From: JAUILA01 sp050289805
GTDB lineage: Bacteria > Bacteroidota > Bacteroidia > Cytophagales > Cyclobacteriaceae
NCBI GenBank assembly: GCA_050289805.1
Contig: JBNKGL010000005.1
Coordinates: forward strand, 124,001 to 188,000
Reading direction: 5' to 3'
DNA length: 64,000 nt
Below, piece after piece: positions 46,404 to 53,744 of the stretch; within the stretch, counting starts at the first letter, position 1, and every line of letters starts with the position of its first letter. Under the pieces are notes generated by a model, which worked only from the letters and a program-made list of their open reading frames with translations, was not told the origin of the DNA and ran no database searches. The position numbers and the translations under genes were made by a program.

Positions 46404-47414
46404 ATGATCATTCAACTCGAAAACCAGATTAGTGAACAACTTAAGCAAAGTATTATTGAGAAAGTTCACGAGCTTAAGTATAAGACCACTGAAGTGAATA
46501 CCCAGAAAGGCCGTTACATTATCGGCATAGGTAAGAAGGATTTTGATATTCGTAAGATTGGCCATCTTGAAGGTATTTCAGATATACATATTGTATCGGA
46601 TGACTATAAGCTTGTTTCAAACAAATGGAAGGTAAAACCAACAACGATCGATTTGGGCGATGGCGTCATTATTGGGGAAGGAAGCTTTGCCATCATGGCC
46701 GGTCCGTGTTCGATTGAAGGCGAAGAGCAAATAGAGAAGACCATCAATCACCTTAAAGCCAATAATATCAGAATTATGCGCGGCGGTGTTTATAAACCGC
46801 GTAGTTCTCCCTATTCCTTTCGCGGAATGGGTATCGACGGACTGAAAACCTGGTACAAGGCTGCCCGTGAGGCGGGGATTAAGATCATTACTGAAGTTAT
46901 GCAGGTAAGCCAGATCGAGGAGATGTATGATTATATTGACATTTACCAGGTTGGAGCCAGAAATACACAGAATTTTAACCTGCTGGATGAACTGGGACGT
47001 GTGGATAAGGCGGTTCTTATCAAACGGGGAATATCCGGTACCATAGATGAGTTGCTTTACAGTGCTGAATACGTTTTTTCTGCCGGCAATGAATCGCTGA
47101 TGTTGTGCGAGCGCGGGATCAGGACCTATGAGCGTGCGAGCAGAAATACCATGGATATCAATGCGATCAGTATTTTGAAGGAAAAGACTCACCTACCGGT
47201 AATCGCTGACCCCAGTCATGGAATCGGCATTCGGGACCATGTAGAGCCTGTTGCCCTGGCATCGATCATGGCTGGTGCTGATGGGGTAATTTATGAGACA
47301 CATGAAAAGCCTGATGAGGCGTTTTCAGATGGGCAGCAAACGCTGAATTTTGCCGAAAGCGCCCGGCTGATTGACAGAATGCGGAAAACTTATGATCTGA
47401 GAGAATCATTTTAA
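46404..47414 (+). CDS. aroF: 3-deoxy-7-phosphoheptulonate (DAHP) synthase, type I-beta
   Basis: DAHP synthase starts the shikimate pathway from PEP and erythrose-4-phosphate. The 336-residue protein has an N-terminal ferredoxin-like domain (about residues 1-75) and the KDO8P-synthase-like barrel with IMAGPCSIE, RGGVYKPRSSPYSFRG, GARNTQNFNLL, LIKRGISGT and the metal His in DPSHGIG. It has no chorismate mutase domain. It lies 2 nt after trpA, so the trp attenuator should also set its level. The Phe/Tyr leader begins 55 nt past its stop. Confidence 0.94.
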   Translation: MIIQLENQISEQLKQSIIEKVHELKYKTTEVNTQKGRYIIGIGKKDFDIRKIGHLEGISDIHIVSDDYKLVSNKWKVKPTTIDLGDGVIIGEGSFAIMAGPCSIEGEEQIEKTINHLKANNIRIMRGGVYKPRSSPYSFRGMGIDGLKTWYKAAREAGIKIITEVMQVSQIEEMYDYIDIYQVGARNTQNFNLLDELGRVDKAVLIKRGISGTIDELLYSAEYVFSAGNESLMLCERGIRTYERASRNTMDINAISILKEKTHLPVIADPSHGIGIRDHVEPVALASIMAGADGVIYETHEKPDEAFSDGQQTLNFAESARLIDRMRKTYDLRESF

Positions 47415-47433
47415 CCGTTTTTCTTACACAGCG

Positions 47434-47464
47434 CTTGTGATTTTTACAAAACCGTGTAGATTTG
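47434..47464 (+). promoter_or_regulatory. Promoter of the Phe/Tyr leader and phenylalanine hydroxylase gene
   Basis: CTTG at 47434-47437 and TAGATTTG at 47457-47464, separated by exactly 19 nt, repeat the trp promoter layout. Transcription should start at about 47468, so the leader mRNA begins at or next to its ATG. Confidence 0.8.
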
Positions 47465-47468
47465 AAAT

Positions 47469-47546
47469 ATGAATTCGTTTTTCAACACCTATTATTTTTA
47501 TTATTTCCGCGATACAGCGATCGGAATAGGTAATAGGTGTATGTAA
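47469..47546 (+). CDS. Phe/Tyr-rich leader peptide
   Basis: A 25-codon ORF between promoter and terminator encodes MNSFFNTYYFYYFRDTA and then IGIGNRCM before TAA. Four Phe codons (4, 5, 10, 13) and four Tyr codons (8, 9, 11, 12) fall between 47478 and 47507, the expected stall region of an attenuator for aromatic amino acids. The leader mRNA is probably leaderless. Too short for standard gene finders, it is supported by its place, its composition and the paired RNA structures around it. Confidence 0.88.
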   Translation: MNSFFNTYYFYYFRDTAIGIGNRCM

Positions 47547-47581
47547 ATATTTAAACACTGAGACGAAAGGCCTGATTCCGA
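47485..47581 (+). promoter_or_regulatory. Phe/Tyr attenuator alternative RNA structures
   Basis: Hairpin 1:2: 47485-47494 (ACACCTATTA, over the first Tyr codons) pairs perfectly with 47531-47540. Antiterminator: 47521-47530 (TCGGAATAGG), in the loop of that hairpin, pairs with 47571-47581, the 5' arm of the terminator, over ten bases with one bulged G. A ribosome stalled on the aromatic codons would open 1:2 and allow antitermination. Confidence 0.8.
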
Positions 47582-47601
47582 CAACGAATCAGGCCTTTTT
47601 T
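47566..47601 (+). terminator. Phe/Tyr attenuator terminator
   Basis: A perfect 13-bp stem (47566-47578 with 47586-47598, loop CGACAAC) with a T run of six lies 20 nt after the leader stop and 15 nt before the phenylalanine hydroxylase ATG. It would also stop readthrough from the trp operon. Confidence 0.92.
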
Positions 47602-47616
47602 ATTTAACAAAATGCT

Positions 47617-48378
47617 ATGAGAACAATACCCACATTGAAAGATGGCCGACAGGTCCACATGAATTACACCGACGAGGACAGAGCGGTATGGAAAATATTA
47701 TTCAACAGGCAAAAGGAACAGTTGCAGCGATATGCCAGTGGTGAATATCTCGAAGGGCTGGAAACCATCGGATTCAATGCTGATGAAATCCCTTCTTTTG
47801 AGAAGATCAATGTCATTTTGAAGCAGGCAACCGGGTGGGAGCTGATAGCGGTTCCCGGTATTGTAGACGACCGGACTTTTTTCGGCTATATGGCTGAACG
47901 GAAATTTCCAGCAACTACCTGGCTGCGAAAGATGAGTGAACTGGATTACCTGGAGGAACCTGATATGTTTCATGATGTCTTCGCTCATGTGCCATTGCTT
48001 GCAAATTCGCATTTCGCCGATTTTTTGTATGAAATGAGCCAGATCAGTCTTGACTATATCGATAATCCCCTGGCTATAGAACTTCTTTCGCGGATTTACT
48101 GGTATACCGTTGAGTTCGGACTTATTCGGGAGAACGGGGAATTGAGAATTTATGGAGCCGGTATTCTTTCTTCATCCGGCGAAACCAGATATTGTGTGGG
48201 TAAGGAACCAATGCATTTTGAATTCAATGCCGAACACCTGTTAAATGCGCCCTATCGAAAGGATGTATTTCAGGACCGGTATTTCATCATTGATTCATTT
48301 GAAAAGCTTTACAGGAGCATGGAGGAGATCCCTCATATCCTTCGGGAAAAGCTGAATAAAACGGTATTATTTGCATAA
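47617..48378 (+). CDS. phhA: Phenylalanine 4-monooxygenase
   Basis: This pterin- and iron-dependent hydroxylase converts phenylalanine to tyrosine. The 253-residue catalytic domain has the iron ligands His119 and His124 (MFHDVFAHVPLL) and Glu166 (YWYTVEFGL), the pterin-site FGYMAERKFPATTWLR, and a GAGILSSSGE loop. It lacks the regulatory ACT domain of animal enzymes. Control therefore probably acts on expression, fitting the Phe/Tyr leader directly upstream. It ends at a strong terminator and forms a single-gene unit. Confidence 0.94.
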   Translation: MRTIPTLKDGRQVHMNYTDEDRAVWKILFNRQKEQLQRYASGEYLEGLETIGFNADEIPSFEKINVILKQATGWELIAVPGIVDDRTFFGYMAERKFPATTWLRKMSELDYLEEPDMFHDVFAHVPLLANSHFADFLYEMSQISLDYIDNPLAIELLSRIYWYTVEFGLIRENGELRIYGAGILSSSGETRYCVGKEPMHFEFNAEHLLNAPYRKDVFQDRYFIIDSFEKLYRSMEEIPHILREKLNKTVLFA

Positions 48379-48382
48379 AATG

Positions 48383-48415
48383 AAAGGCCTTTCCAGTTAC
48401 GGAAAGGCCTTTTTT
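48383..48415 (+). terminator. Intrinsic terminator after phenylalanine hydroxylase
   Basis: A perfect 12-bp stem (48383-48394 with 48401-48412, loop AGTTAC) runs into six T, 5 nt after the stop codon. Confidence 0.9.
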
Positions 48416-48471
48416 AACCTTCTGCCTGTCAAACATTCCCGTACACCATGGGATCGATTTAGGGCTGAAAT

Positions 48472-49731
48472 TTACGCTTTGCCTTTCAGCATGCGGTTCC
48501 AGTATAACCAGGGCAGAAAGTATTTTTTCATCAACCACATGCTGTACCGTTCTTTGGCCAGGTTGAACGGGAAAGAAGGGGTTGGTTTATTGTCATAATC
48601 GAATTCTGCAAGTACCATTCGGCCGTAGCGGGTAACCAACGGACAACTTCCATAGCCATCGTAAGTAGGATTGCCAGCCAGTGTTTCATTCTTCATGGTA
48701 TCCAGCAGGTTTTCAACCAATACAGGTGCTTGTTTTCGCACAGCGGCTCCGGTTTTCGCATTTGGCGTACTTGATGCGTCTCCTAATGAATATACATTAG
48801 CATATCGAACATGCTGAAGCGTGTGCTTGTCAACATCCACCCATCCATAGGGATCTTCCGGCTTGGCAAGCTTGCTGTTCCTGATGAAATCCGGGGCGCT
48901 CTGAGGAGGAGGTGTATGAAGCATTGTAAAAGGAATGACAAATTTATTATCACCTTCCAGCCGAATTCCCAATTTCCGGTCTTCATCCGTAAGTACAGCC
49001 TTTGTGTCCGGCTTGGTGAACTCATAAATAGCCTCTTTCTTTTCAGGATTGATCTCTACAAGTTTGTGATAGTAGCGCGTAAAGATATTTCTCTTTTTGA
49101 TAATGTTATTGAGGGTATCAGCGAAGTTCTTTACTCCAAAGATCACCGTACCAGGAGTTGCGAATATAACGTTGATGTTATCGCGTACTCCCTGTTTTCT
49201 CCAGTAATCCTCTGCCAGATACATGATCTTTTGAGGAGCGCCACCGCATTTTATTGGAGTAGCCGGCTGTGTGAAAATGGCATTACCACTTTTTGTATTC
49301 TGTAACAACTCCCAGGTATAGGTTGTCATATCCTTTTCATAGTTGCTGGTAACACCATGTTTACCAAGTGCTTCCTTCAATCCGGGAATAGCATCCCAGT
49401 TGTATTGAATGCCTGCGGCAACCACTAAGTAGTCGTAGGTGATAGTGCCTTTTTCAGCGGTTGTGAGACTGTTGTTGTCTGGATCTACGCTTGTAACCTT
49501 ATCCTGGATCCAGGTGGCACCTTTCGGAATGAAATCTTTTTCGTCACGAATGGTGTCCTTAAGGTCATATGTGCCGGCGCCTACGAGTGTCCATGCCGGT
49601 TGATAGTAATGTTTGGAGGAGGGCTCAATGATTCCAACGTCAAGTTTTGAATCTTTTCTGAGCAATCGTGCAGCAACAGTTATTCCACCTGTGCCACCCC
49701 CGATAATCAAGATTTTGTGATGTTGTCCCAT
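48472..49731 (-). CDS. Sulfide:quinone oxidoreductase-like flavoprotein
   Basis: This 419-residue membrane-associated FAD enzyme oxidises sulfide and passes electrons to the quinone pool. It has the FAD-binding GGGTGGITVAARL, the catalytic Cys pair Cys162 (PIKCGGAPQ) and Cys363 (YGSCPLVTRYG), the FAD-site SLGDASSTPNAKTGAA, and an amphipathic C-terminus (WLMKKYFLPWLYWNRML) for membrane attachment. The third Cys of some SQR types is absent. It is divergent from the Crp/Fnr regulator across a shared operator. Together with the downstream persulfide enzymes it forms a sulfide-detoxification set. Confidence 0.9.
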   Translation of the reverse strand: MGQHHKILIIGGGTGGITVAARLLRKDSKLDVGIIEPSSKHYYQPAWTLVGAGTYDLKDTIRDEKDFIPKGATWIQDKVTSVDPDNNSLTTAEKGTITYDYLVVAAGIQYNWDAIPGLKEALGKHGVTSNYEKDMTTYTWELLQNTKSGNAIFTQPATPIKCGGAPQKIMYLAEDYWRKQGVRDNINVIFATPGTVIFGVKNFADTLNNIIKKRNIFTRYYHKLVEINPEKKEAIYEFTKPDTKAVLTDEDRKLGIRLEGDNKFVIPFTMLHTPPPQSAPDFIRNSKLAKPEDPYGWVDVDKHTLQHVRYANVYSLGDASSTPNAKTGAAVRKQAPVLVENLLDTMKNETLAGNPTYDGYGSCPLVTRYGRMVLAEFDYDNKPTPSFPFNLAKERYSMWLMKKYFLPWLYWNRMLKGKA

Positions 49732-49786
49732 GATGTTTGTCTTCTTTAATTATGATATAATTCTAGCTATTTAAAAGATATTAATA

Positions 49787-49802
49787 GGTAACTTTTGTTA
49801 CC
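49787..49802. promoter_or_regulatory. GTAAC-N4-GTTAC operator between SQR and the Crp/Fnr gene
   Basis: GGTAAC-TTTT-GTTACC is a perfect 16-bp palindrome centred at 49794.5. On the minus strand TAGAATTA, whose last base is at 49758 (36.5 nt from the centre), is a weak -7 candidate for SQR. On the plus strand TTTG ends at 49831, also 36.5 nt from the centre, as a candidate for the regulator. Confidence 0.8.
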
Positions 49803-49942
49803 TTCAAAGCATGATATAAATCGCTTTTTTGCCCGATTATAAATGAATAATTGGAAATGGTTAGGCAATTGTACTTTACTCAATATACCTCATGAAAGCG
49901 ATAAAACAGAATAGTAGAAAAATAGAAAGCCGCACATTAATT

Positions 49943-50593
49943 ATGGAAACTTCACTCAGTAACGCAAAAGAAACTGCAAAGTCCGTTTTATCTTCCATGG
50001 GTTTTGAAGCAAAACTGCTGGAGGAAATTTTAAGTACAGGCCGACTGCGAAAGGTGAAGGCAGGTCAGACTGTTATTTCACCTGGTGTGCGTGCGGATGA
50101 AATTCCGTTGGTGATCGAAGGTTCCCTGAAGGTTATGCGTCAGGATGAATCGGGCAATGAAATTTTTCTATATTACCTGGAAGGGGGTGACACTTGTGCT
50201 ATGTCCATTACCTGTTGCCTGGAGAATAAACTCAGCGAATTTATTGCAATCGCCGAGGAAGACAGTCTTTTATGGCTGATCCCTGTGACCTCCATGGATT
50301 CCTGGGTAAGCAAGTATCCATCATTCAGGCGTTTTGTATTTTCTTCATATCAATCCCGGTTTGACGAATTACTTACCGCCATAGACAGTGTGGCGTTTAT
50401 GAAAATGGATGAGCGACTTTATAAATACCTCCTTGATAAGAAACAGGCCTCAGGTTCCTATGTGATCAACAAAACCCACCAGGAGATTGCTCGGGAACTG
50501 AATACCTCCCGTGTTGTAATTTCCAGGCTAATCAAGAAACTGGAGCTTGAAGGTAAAGTTGAACAGCACCGAAACCGAATCGAAGTGCTGTAA
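49943..50593 (+). CDS. Crp/Fnr family transcription regulator
   Basis: This 216-residue protein has a cyclic-nucleotide-binding-fold sensor domain (VKAGQTVISPGVRADEIPLV, YYLEGGDTCAMSITCC) and a C-terminal Crp helix-turn-helix (THQEIARELNTSRVVISRLI). Cys85, Cys91 and Cys92 form C-x5-CC in the sensor domain. It has neither the N-terminal FNR Cys cluster nor a clear cAMP phosphate pocket (R-x-A-S). It is the obvious candidate for the GTAAC-N4-GTTAC sites around it. An ATG at 49892 would add 17 polar residues; I prefer 49943 because it matches the usual family start. Confidence 0.9.
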   Translation: METSLSNAKETAKSVLSSMGFEAKLLEEILSTGRLRKVKAGQTVISPGVRADEIPLVIEGSLKVMRQDESGNEIFLYYLEGGDTCAMSITCCLENKLSEFIAIAEEDSLLWLIPVTSMDSWVSKYPSFRRFVFSSYQSRFDELLTAIDSVAFMKMDERLYKYLLDKKQASGSYVINKTHQEIARELNTSRVVISRLIKKLELEGKVEQHRNRIEVL

Positions 50594-50602
50594 TAATTTC
50601 CG

Positions 50603-51487
50603 TTAGCGATTTTCTTTTTTAAGAACGAATACCCGGCTGATATTGAAACCGAAGTAAATATCGCCATTCATCAGGTCACCCTGTGTTTCTGCAATGAAAT
50701 AGGGCTCGATCATCCCCTTCGAGTTTGTAATATGTAATTGAAATACATGGCCGCCGGTTTCAATATCCACACCAATTGCCACGGAATTATTGGTTACAAT
50801 AGCGTTGTAGCCTTCAAGTTGATAATAATATTCTCCTGTTATAGCCACACGGTTGGAAACTTTCACTCGTCCGCCAATACCGATGGAATAGATGTCATTT
50901 TGATCCTCTTCGGTAGGTACCAGATTTCGGTGAATGTAGGTTGGCATAACCTGTAAAGAAAAAGCATTATTCCATTTTCGCGCAATCAGCAGCTGGCCTG
51001 AATACGACATCCTGGAACTGAAATAGTTTGTTCGCTCCGGATCGTCCCAATGAAGAGAATTCAGCGCTGCGCTGGTATAGGCGGATACAGTGACAGGCAT
51101 GAATCTTTTGCCGCCTGATTGTCGCAATAGCTTTACCTTGAGATATCCGTCAAAGGTCTTTTTAAAGGAACTTCGTCCGATTCCCACATTCAGCCAGTTC
51201 GTAATCCCATACTGAAATCCCAATCGCATTGTTGCCTGATCGAGCCCAAAAAAGTTGTACGCCCCGTCATTGATCTTACCGAATCGGTGCTGAATCACAA
51301 ACTGTAGTTCACCCGGGGAGGTGAGTTCTACCGACTGCCCGTGTACAATTCTCGTATCCTTGAATGTAGCATAGGCGTATTCAGTTGTTTCGCCGGCTTC
51401 TTCATCGAGAATATCCAGCAGGTCATCCTGGGCAAAGAGTATAGATGAGCTCATCAACAGCAAAATGATGGTCGCGGCAGGTTTCAT
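50603..51487 (-). CDS. DUF5777-like outer-membrane beta-barrel protein
   Basis: This 294-residue protein has a signal peptide (SSILFAQ) and a short acidic lead. The rest is barrel-like, starting ATFKDTRIVHGQSVELTSPG and including IQHRFGKINDG and a FGLDQATMRLGFQYGI strand. This resembles the DUF5777 beta-barrel family. It is the last gene of a five-gene minus-strand operon with YceI, two CxxxxCH lipoproteins and an OB-fold protein. The whole unit looks like an envelope redox or respiration cluster; the function is not known. Confidence 0.8.
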   Translation of the reverse strand: MKPAATIILLLMSSSILFAQDDLLDILDEEAGETTEYAYATFKDTRIVHGQSVELTSPGELQFVIQHRFGKINDGAYNFFGLDQATMRLGFQYGITNWLNVGIGRSSFKKTFDGYLKVKLLRQSGGKRFMPVTVSAYTSAALNSLHWDDPERTNYFSSRMSYSGQLLIARKWNNAFSLQVMPTYIHRNLVPTEEDQNDIYSIGIGGRVKVSNRVAITGEYYYQLEGYNAIVTNNSVAIGVDIETGGHVFQLHITNSKGMIEPYFIAETQGDLMNGDIYFGFNISRVFVLKKENR

Positions 51488-51494
51488 TTAATTG

Positions 51495-52049
51495 CTAGTT
51501 ATTATAAGGAGCCAGTGCCATGTTCAGACTAATCATTACTTCTTCAGCGATCTTGCCAGTTACGGCAGAAGGAATTTCGATTTTGTAATCCTCCAGTTTA
51601 ATGACAAACTCCGATGAGATGCTGAACCCACGGTCAGTATTTTCAATAATCCCTGTCGTCTCCACCGAATTCGTAATTCCGTGAATGGTGAGTTCACCTT
51701 TAACAGAAACTTCATGCTTACCTTTCTTGTCTAGCGCGGCGTCCTCCAGGTTGATGACAGTACCCTTGAACGTTGATTTCGGGAATTTGTGGGATTCCAC
51801 ATAATTCTCATTGAAATGTTCTTCCATCAGGGCTTTCTCAAATTTGAATCCACGCATCTGGATAGATACAGCAATCTCTCCGCTTGATTTGTCAAAAATG
51901 CATGAAGCCTGCTGGTTCATGGCCTCAATCTTTTCCATTGGGGCATCTGAATATAAACTGATCTCCCCGGTTCGGGTAAAATAGCGATCCTGCGACCAAC
52001 TGCAGGTCATGGCTAAAACACAAATGGATAGAATGGTTAGTTGTTTCAT
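51495..52049 (-). CDS. YceI family periplasmic lipid-binding-like protein
   Basis: This 184-residue exported protein has a signal peptide (ending TCSWSQ). The YceI lipocalin-like barrel is seen from YFTRTGEISLYSDAP, MRGFKFEKALMEEHFNENY, and GELTIHGITNSVE near residue 120. Some YceI proteins bind isoprenoid quinones or lipids. The ATG at 52049 starts the signal peptide; the longer frame from 52115 overlaps the upstream gene and has no signal-like sequence. Confidence 0.88.
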   Translation of the reverse strand: MKQLTILSICVLAMTCSWSQDRYFTRTGEISLYSDAPMEKIEAMNQQASCIFDKSSGEIAVSIQMRGFKFEKALMEEHFNENYVESHKFPKSTFKGTVINLEDAALDKKGKHEVSVKGELTIHGITNSVETTGIIENTDRGFSISSEFVIKLEDYKIEIPSAVTGKIAEEVMISLNMALAPYNN

Positions 52050-52060
52050 AGATTTATAGT

Positions 52061-52414
52061 TTAGTTGTTTGTTGCGCCGTTGTCGAGCCATGCCCGAATT
52101 TTGTCCTGTTCGCATTTACTTAAAGGACCTGAAGGAGGCATATCTTTTCTGGTGAGCACGCGGTCCCGGAACTGACCATCGTCTGCAATACTTTTTATGG
52201 ATGCATAGCTGGTGAGTTTTACACGGCCTGTTCCCCCGACATGGCAGCCAGCGGTCGCGCATTTTGCATCCACCAAAGGTTTAATGTCTAATGCAAATGA
52301 GACTTCGGTTGAATAGCAGGAAGATTCGCCCGGGTATAGCATTTCTTCATTGTCGTAATAGCATGATGACAATCCCGCAGAAAAAAACAATATCAAAATA
52401 GATGTTCGTTTCAT
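52061..52414 (-). CDS. Lipoprotein with one CxxxxCH cytochrome-like motif
   Basis: This 117-residue lipoprotein (lipobox LSSC) has one C-x4-C-H motif (KCATAGCHVGG) and a later KDMPPSGPLSKCEQDKIRAWLDNGA, a pattern seen in cytochrome-c-like domains where the Met supplies the second ligand. It closely parallels the end of the next upstream gene, so the two came from duplication. The ATG at 52414 begins the signal; a longer frame to 52441 overlaps the neighbour. Confidence 0.78.
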   Translation of the reverse strand: MKRTSILILFFSAGLSSCYYDNEEMLYPGESSCYSTEVSFALDIKPLVDAKCATAGCHVGGTGRVKLTSYASIKSIADDGQFRDRVLTRKDMPPSGPLSKCEQDKIRAWLDNGATNN

Positions 52415-52418
52415 ATTG

Positions 52419-53135
52419 CTAATTGTTCCGGGAGCCTTCATCCAGCCAAATTCTGATCATGTCAATATCACATGCAGTGAGTCCGCCACCCGGAGGCATA
52501 TCCTTTTTATCCAGCACTCTGTTTCTGAGAAGACCATTGTCAGCCCAGTTTTTTACCTGGTCAAATGAATTCAGGACTCCATTAGTACTTCCCGTTCCAT
52601 GACATCCGCTGGACGTAGCGCAGCTTCTGTTAACGATCGGTTTGATATTGATGGCATACGAAATATTTTCGGATACACATGAGGTGCATTCATTCTGCGG
52701 AGCCCCCTGTAAAATCCAGTTTTTAATCAGATCCAATTGTTCCTGGGGCAGGTAATATCCTTTGCCCGTGGCCGGGTCAAGCGGCATAAGATCATCCGTT
52801 TCGGGCAGGGTCATCACCTTATAAAATTTACTTTCCCCGGGATTGAATGGCTTTATTCCCTGTCTTATATTCTGATAATTGGTAAGGACGAGCCCTTCTT
52901 CATGCGTTTGTGCGTCATGACAGCCTGTGATAGCACAGCTTGAAAGGAATATGGGGAGGATATCATTGGTAAAATACACCGAATCCGGGTCGCAGGGAAT
53001 TTCGGTATTCACTACCGTTGTGTCGTCACCGGGAATTGCCGGTGATCCCGGATCATCCTCTATAAATTCAGGGTCATGAACACAGGCAGCCAGCCACAAA
53101 AGACCAAAGAGGATAAATATTGATGTCTTTTTCAT
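52419..53135 (-). CDS. Lipoprotein with two cytochrome-like CH motifs
   Basis: This 238-residue lipoprotein (lipobox LAAC) has an Asp/Pro-rich linker and then two similar domains. The first has SCAITGCHDAQ (C-x4-C-H) and a late LMPLDPATGKGYYLP. The second has SCATSSGCHGTG (C-x5-C-H) and KDMPPGGGLTACDIDMIRIW. The second domain matches the single-domain protein encoded 4 nt downstream. Neither motif is the canonical CxxCH, so covalent haem attachment is possible but unproven. Confidence 0.78.
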   Translation of the reverse strand: MKKTSIFILFGLLWLAACVHDPEFIEDDPGSPAIPGDDTTVVNTEIPCDPDSVYFTNDILPIFLSSCAITGCHDAQTHEEGLVLTNYQNIRQGIKPFNPGESKFYKVMTLPETDDLMPLDPATGKGYYLPQEQLDLIKNWILQGAPQNECTSCVSENISYAINIKPIVNRSCATSSGCHGTGSTNGVLNSFDQVKNWADNGLLRNRVLDKKDMPPGGGLTACDIDMIRIWLDEGSRNN

Positions 53136-53137
53136 TT

Positions 53138-53560
53138 TTAATAACTTACTATGCTACCTTCCCTGAGTTTTACTTCTCCAAGCAAATCATCAAAACCGGT
53201 GACAAGACCCTTGACGCGAATTGGCTGAGGTAATGATAAGTCTTTGGGTATACTTTCACCCATCGAAAGTTCGCATATGGTAATGCCCTTAATCCCGTAA
53301 AGAATGACAGTTTTTACACTGTTTTCCGATTCAATTACCTGTTCCAGCATTCCTTCAACTATAATTACCTGATCAAAATACTTTTGAAAGCTTTCTGATT
53401 CGTTCTGCTGGAACTGCGTAAGAATGGTATCCACAGAAACACTATACAGGGCAGTTTCAGCTTCAATATTCCGGTGGGACTTGTTCACATAAAACCACGC
53501 GGTAAGTGCTACCGCAGACCCAGTGAGCAGAAGGATTAATATTGGACGTAACAATTTCAT
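53138..53560 (-). CDS. OB-fold (tRNA_anti-like) exported protein
   Basis: This 140-residue protein has an N-terminal membrane anchor or signal (ILILLLTGSAVALTAWFYV) and an OB-fold-like domain with QVIIVEGMLEQVIES and a PQPIRVKGLVTGFDD strand pair. It resembles the small tRNA_anti-like proteins of Bacteroidota, whose function is not known. It is the first gene of the minus-strand operon that runs to the DUF5777-like barrel; each gap is under 12 nt. Confidence 0.75.
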   Translation of the reverse strand: MKLLRPILILLLTGSAVALTAWFYVNKSHRNIEAETALYSVSVDTILTQFQQNESESFQKYFDQVIIVEGMLEQVIESENSVKTVILYGIKGITICELSMGESIPKDLSLPQPIRVKGLVTGFDDLLGEVKLREGSIVSY

Positions 53561-53696
53561 AATTAGAGGCTTTTGTAGATATAAAACCGTCTAATCACCG
53601 GAATTCCTACCCTGGTAAACATTTGAAAAGCATAATTTCATTGAACTGTCGATAGATGGAAGATTGTGATGTTGAAATAGCATTATTCACCCTTCA

Positions 53697-53740
53697 GTAA
53701 CTTTTGTTTCATTCCCGGGGCGAAGGAAGGTTCAACTTTG
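53697..53740 (+). promoter_or_regulatory. Imperfect operator and -7 element in front of the nucleotide cyclase
   Basis: GTAAC-TTTT-GTTTC (53697-53710) differs by one base from the island's palindrome. CAACTTTG (53733-53740) ends 36.5 nt from its centre, the same spacing as at the other sites. The start site would fall at about 53744, so the cyclase mRNA would be leaderless. Confidence 0.65.
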
Positions 53741-53744
53741 CAGT

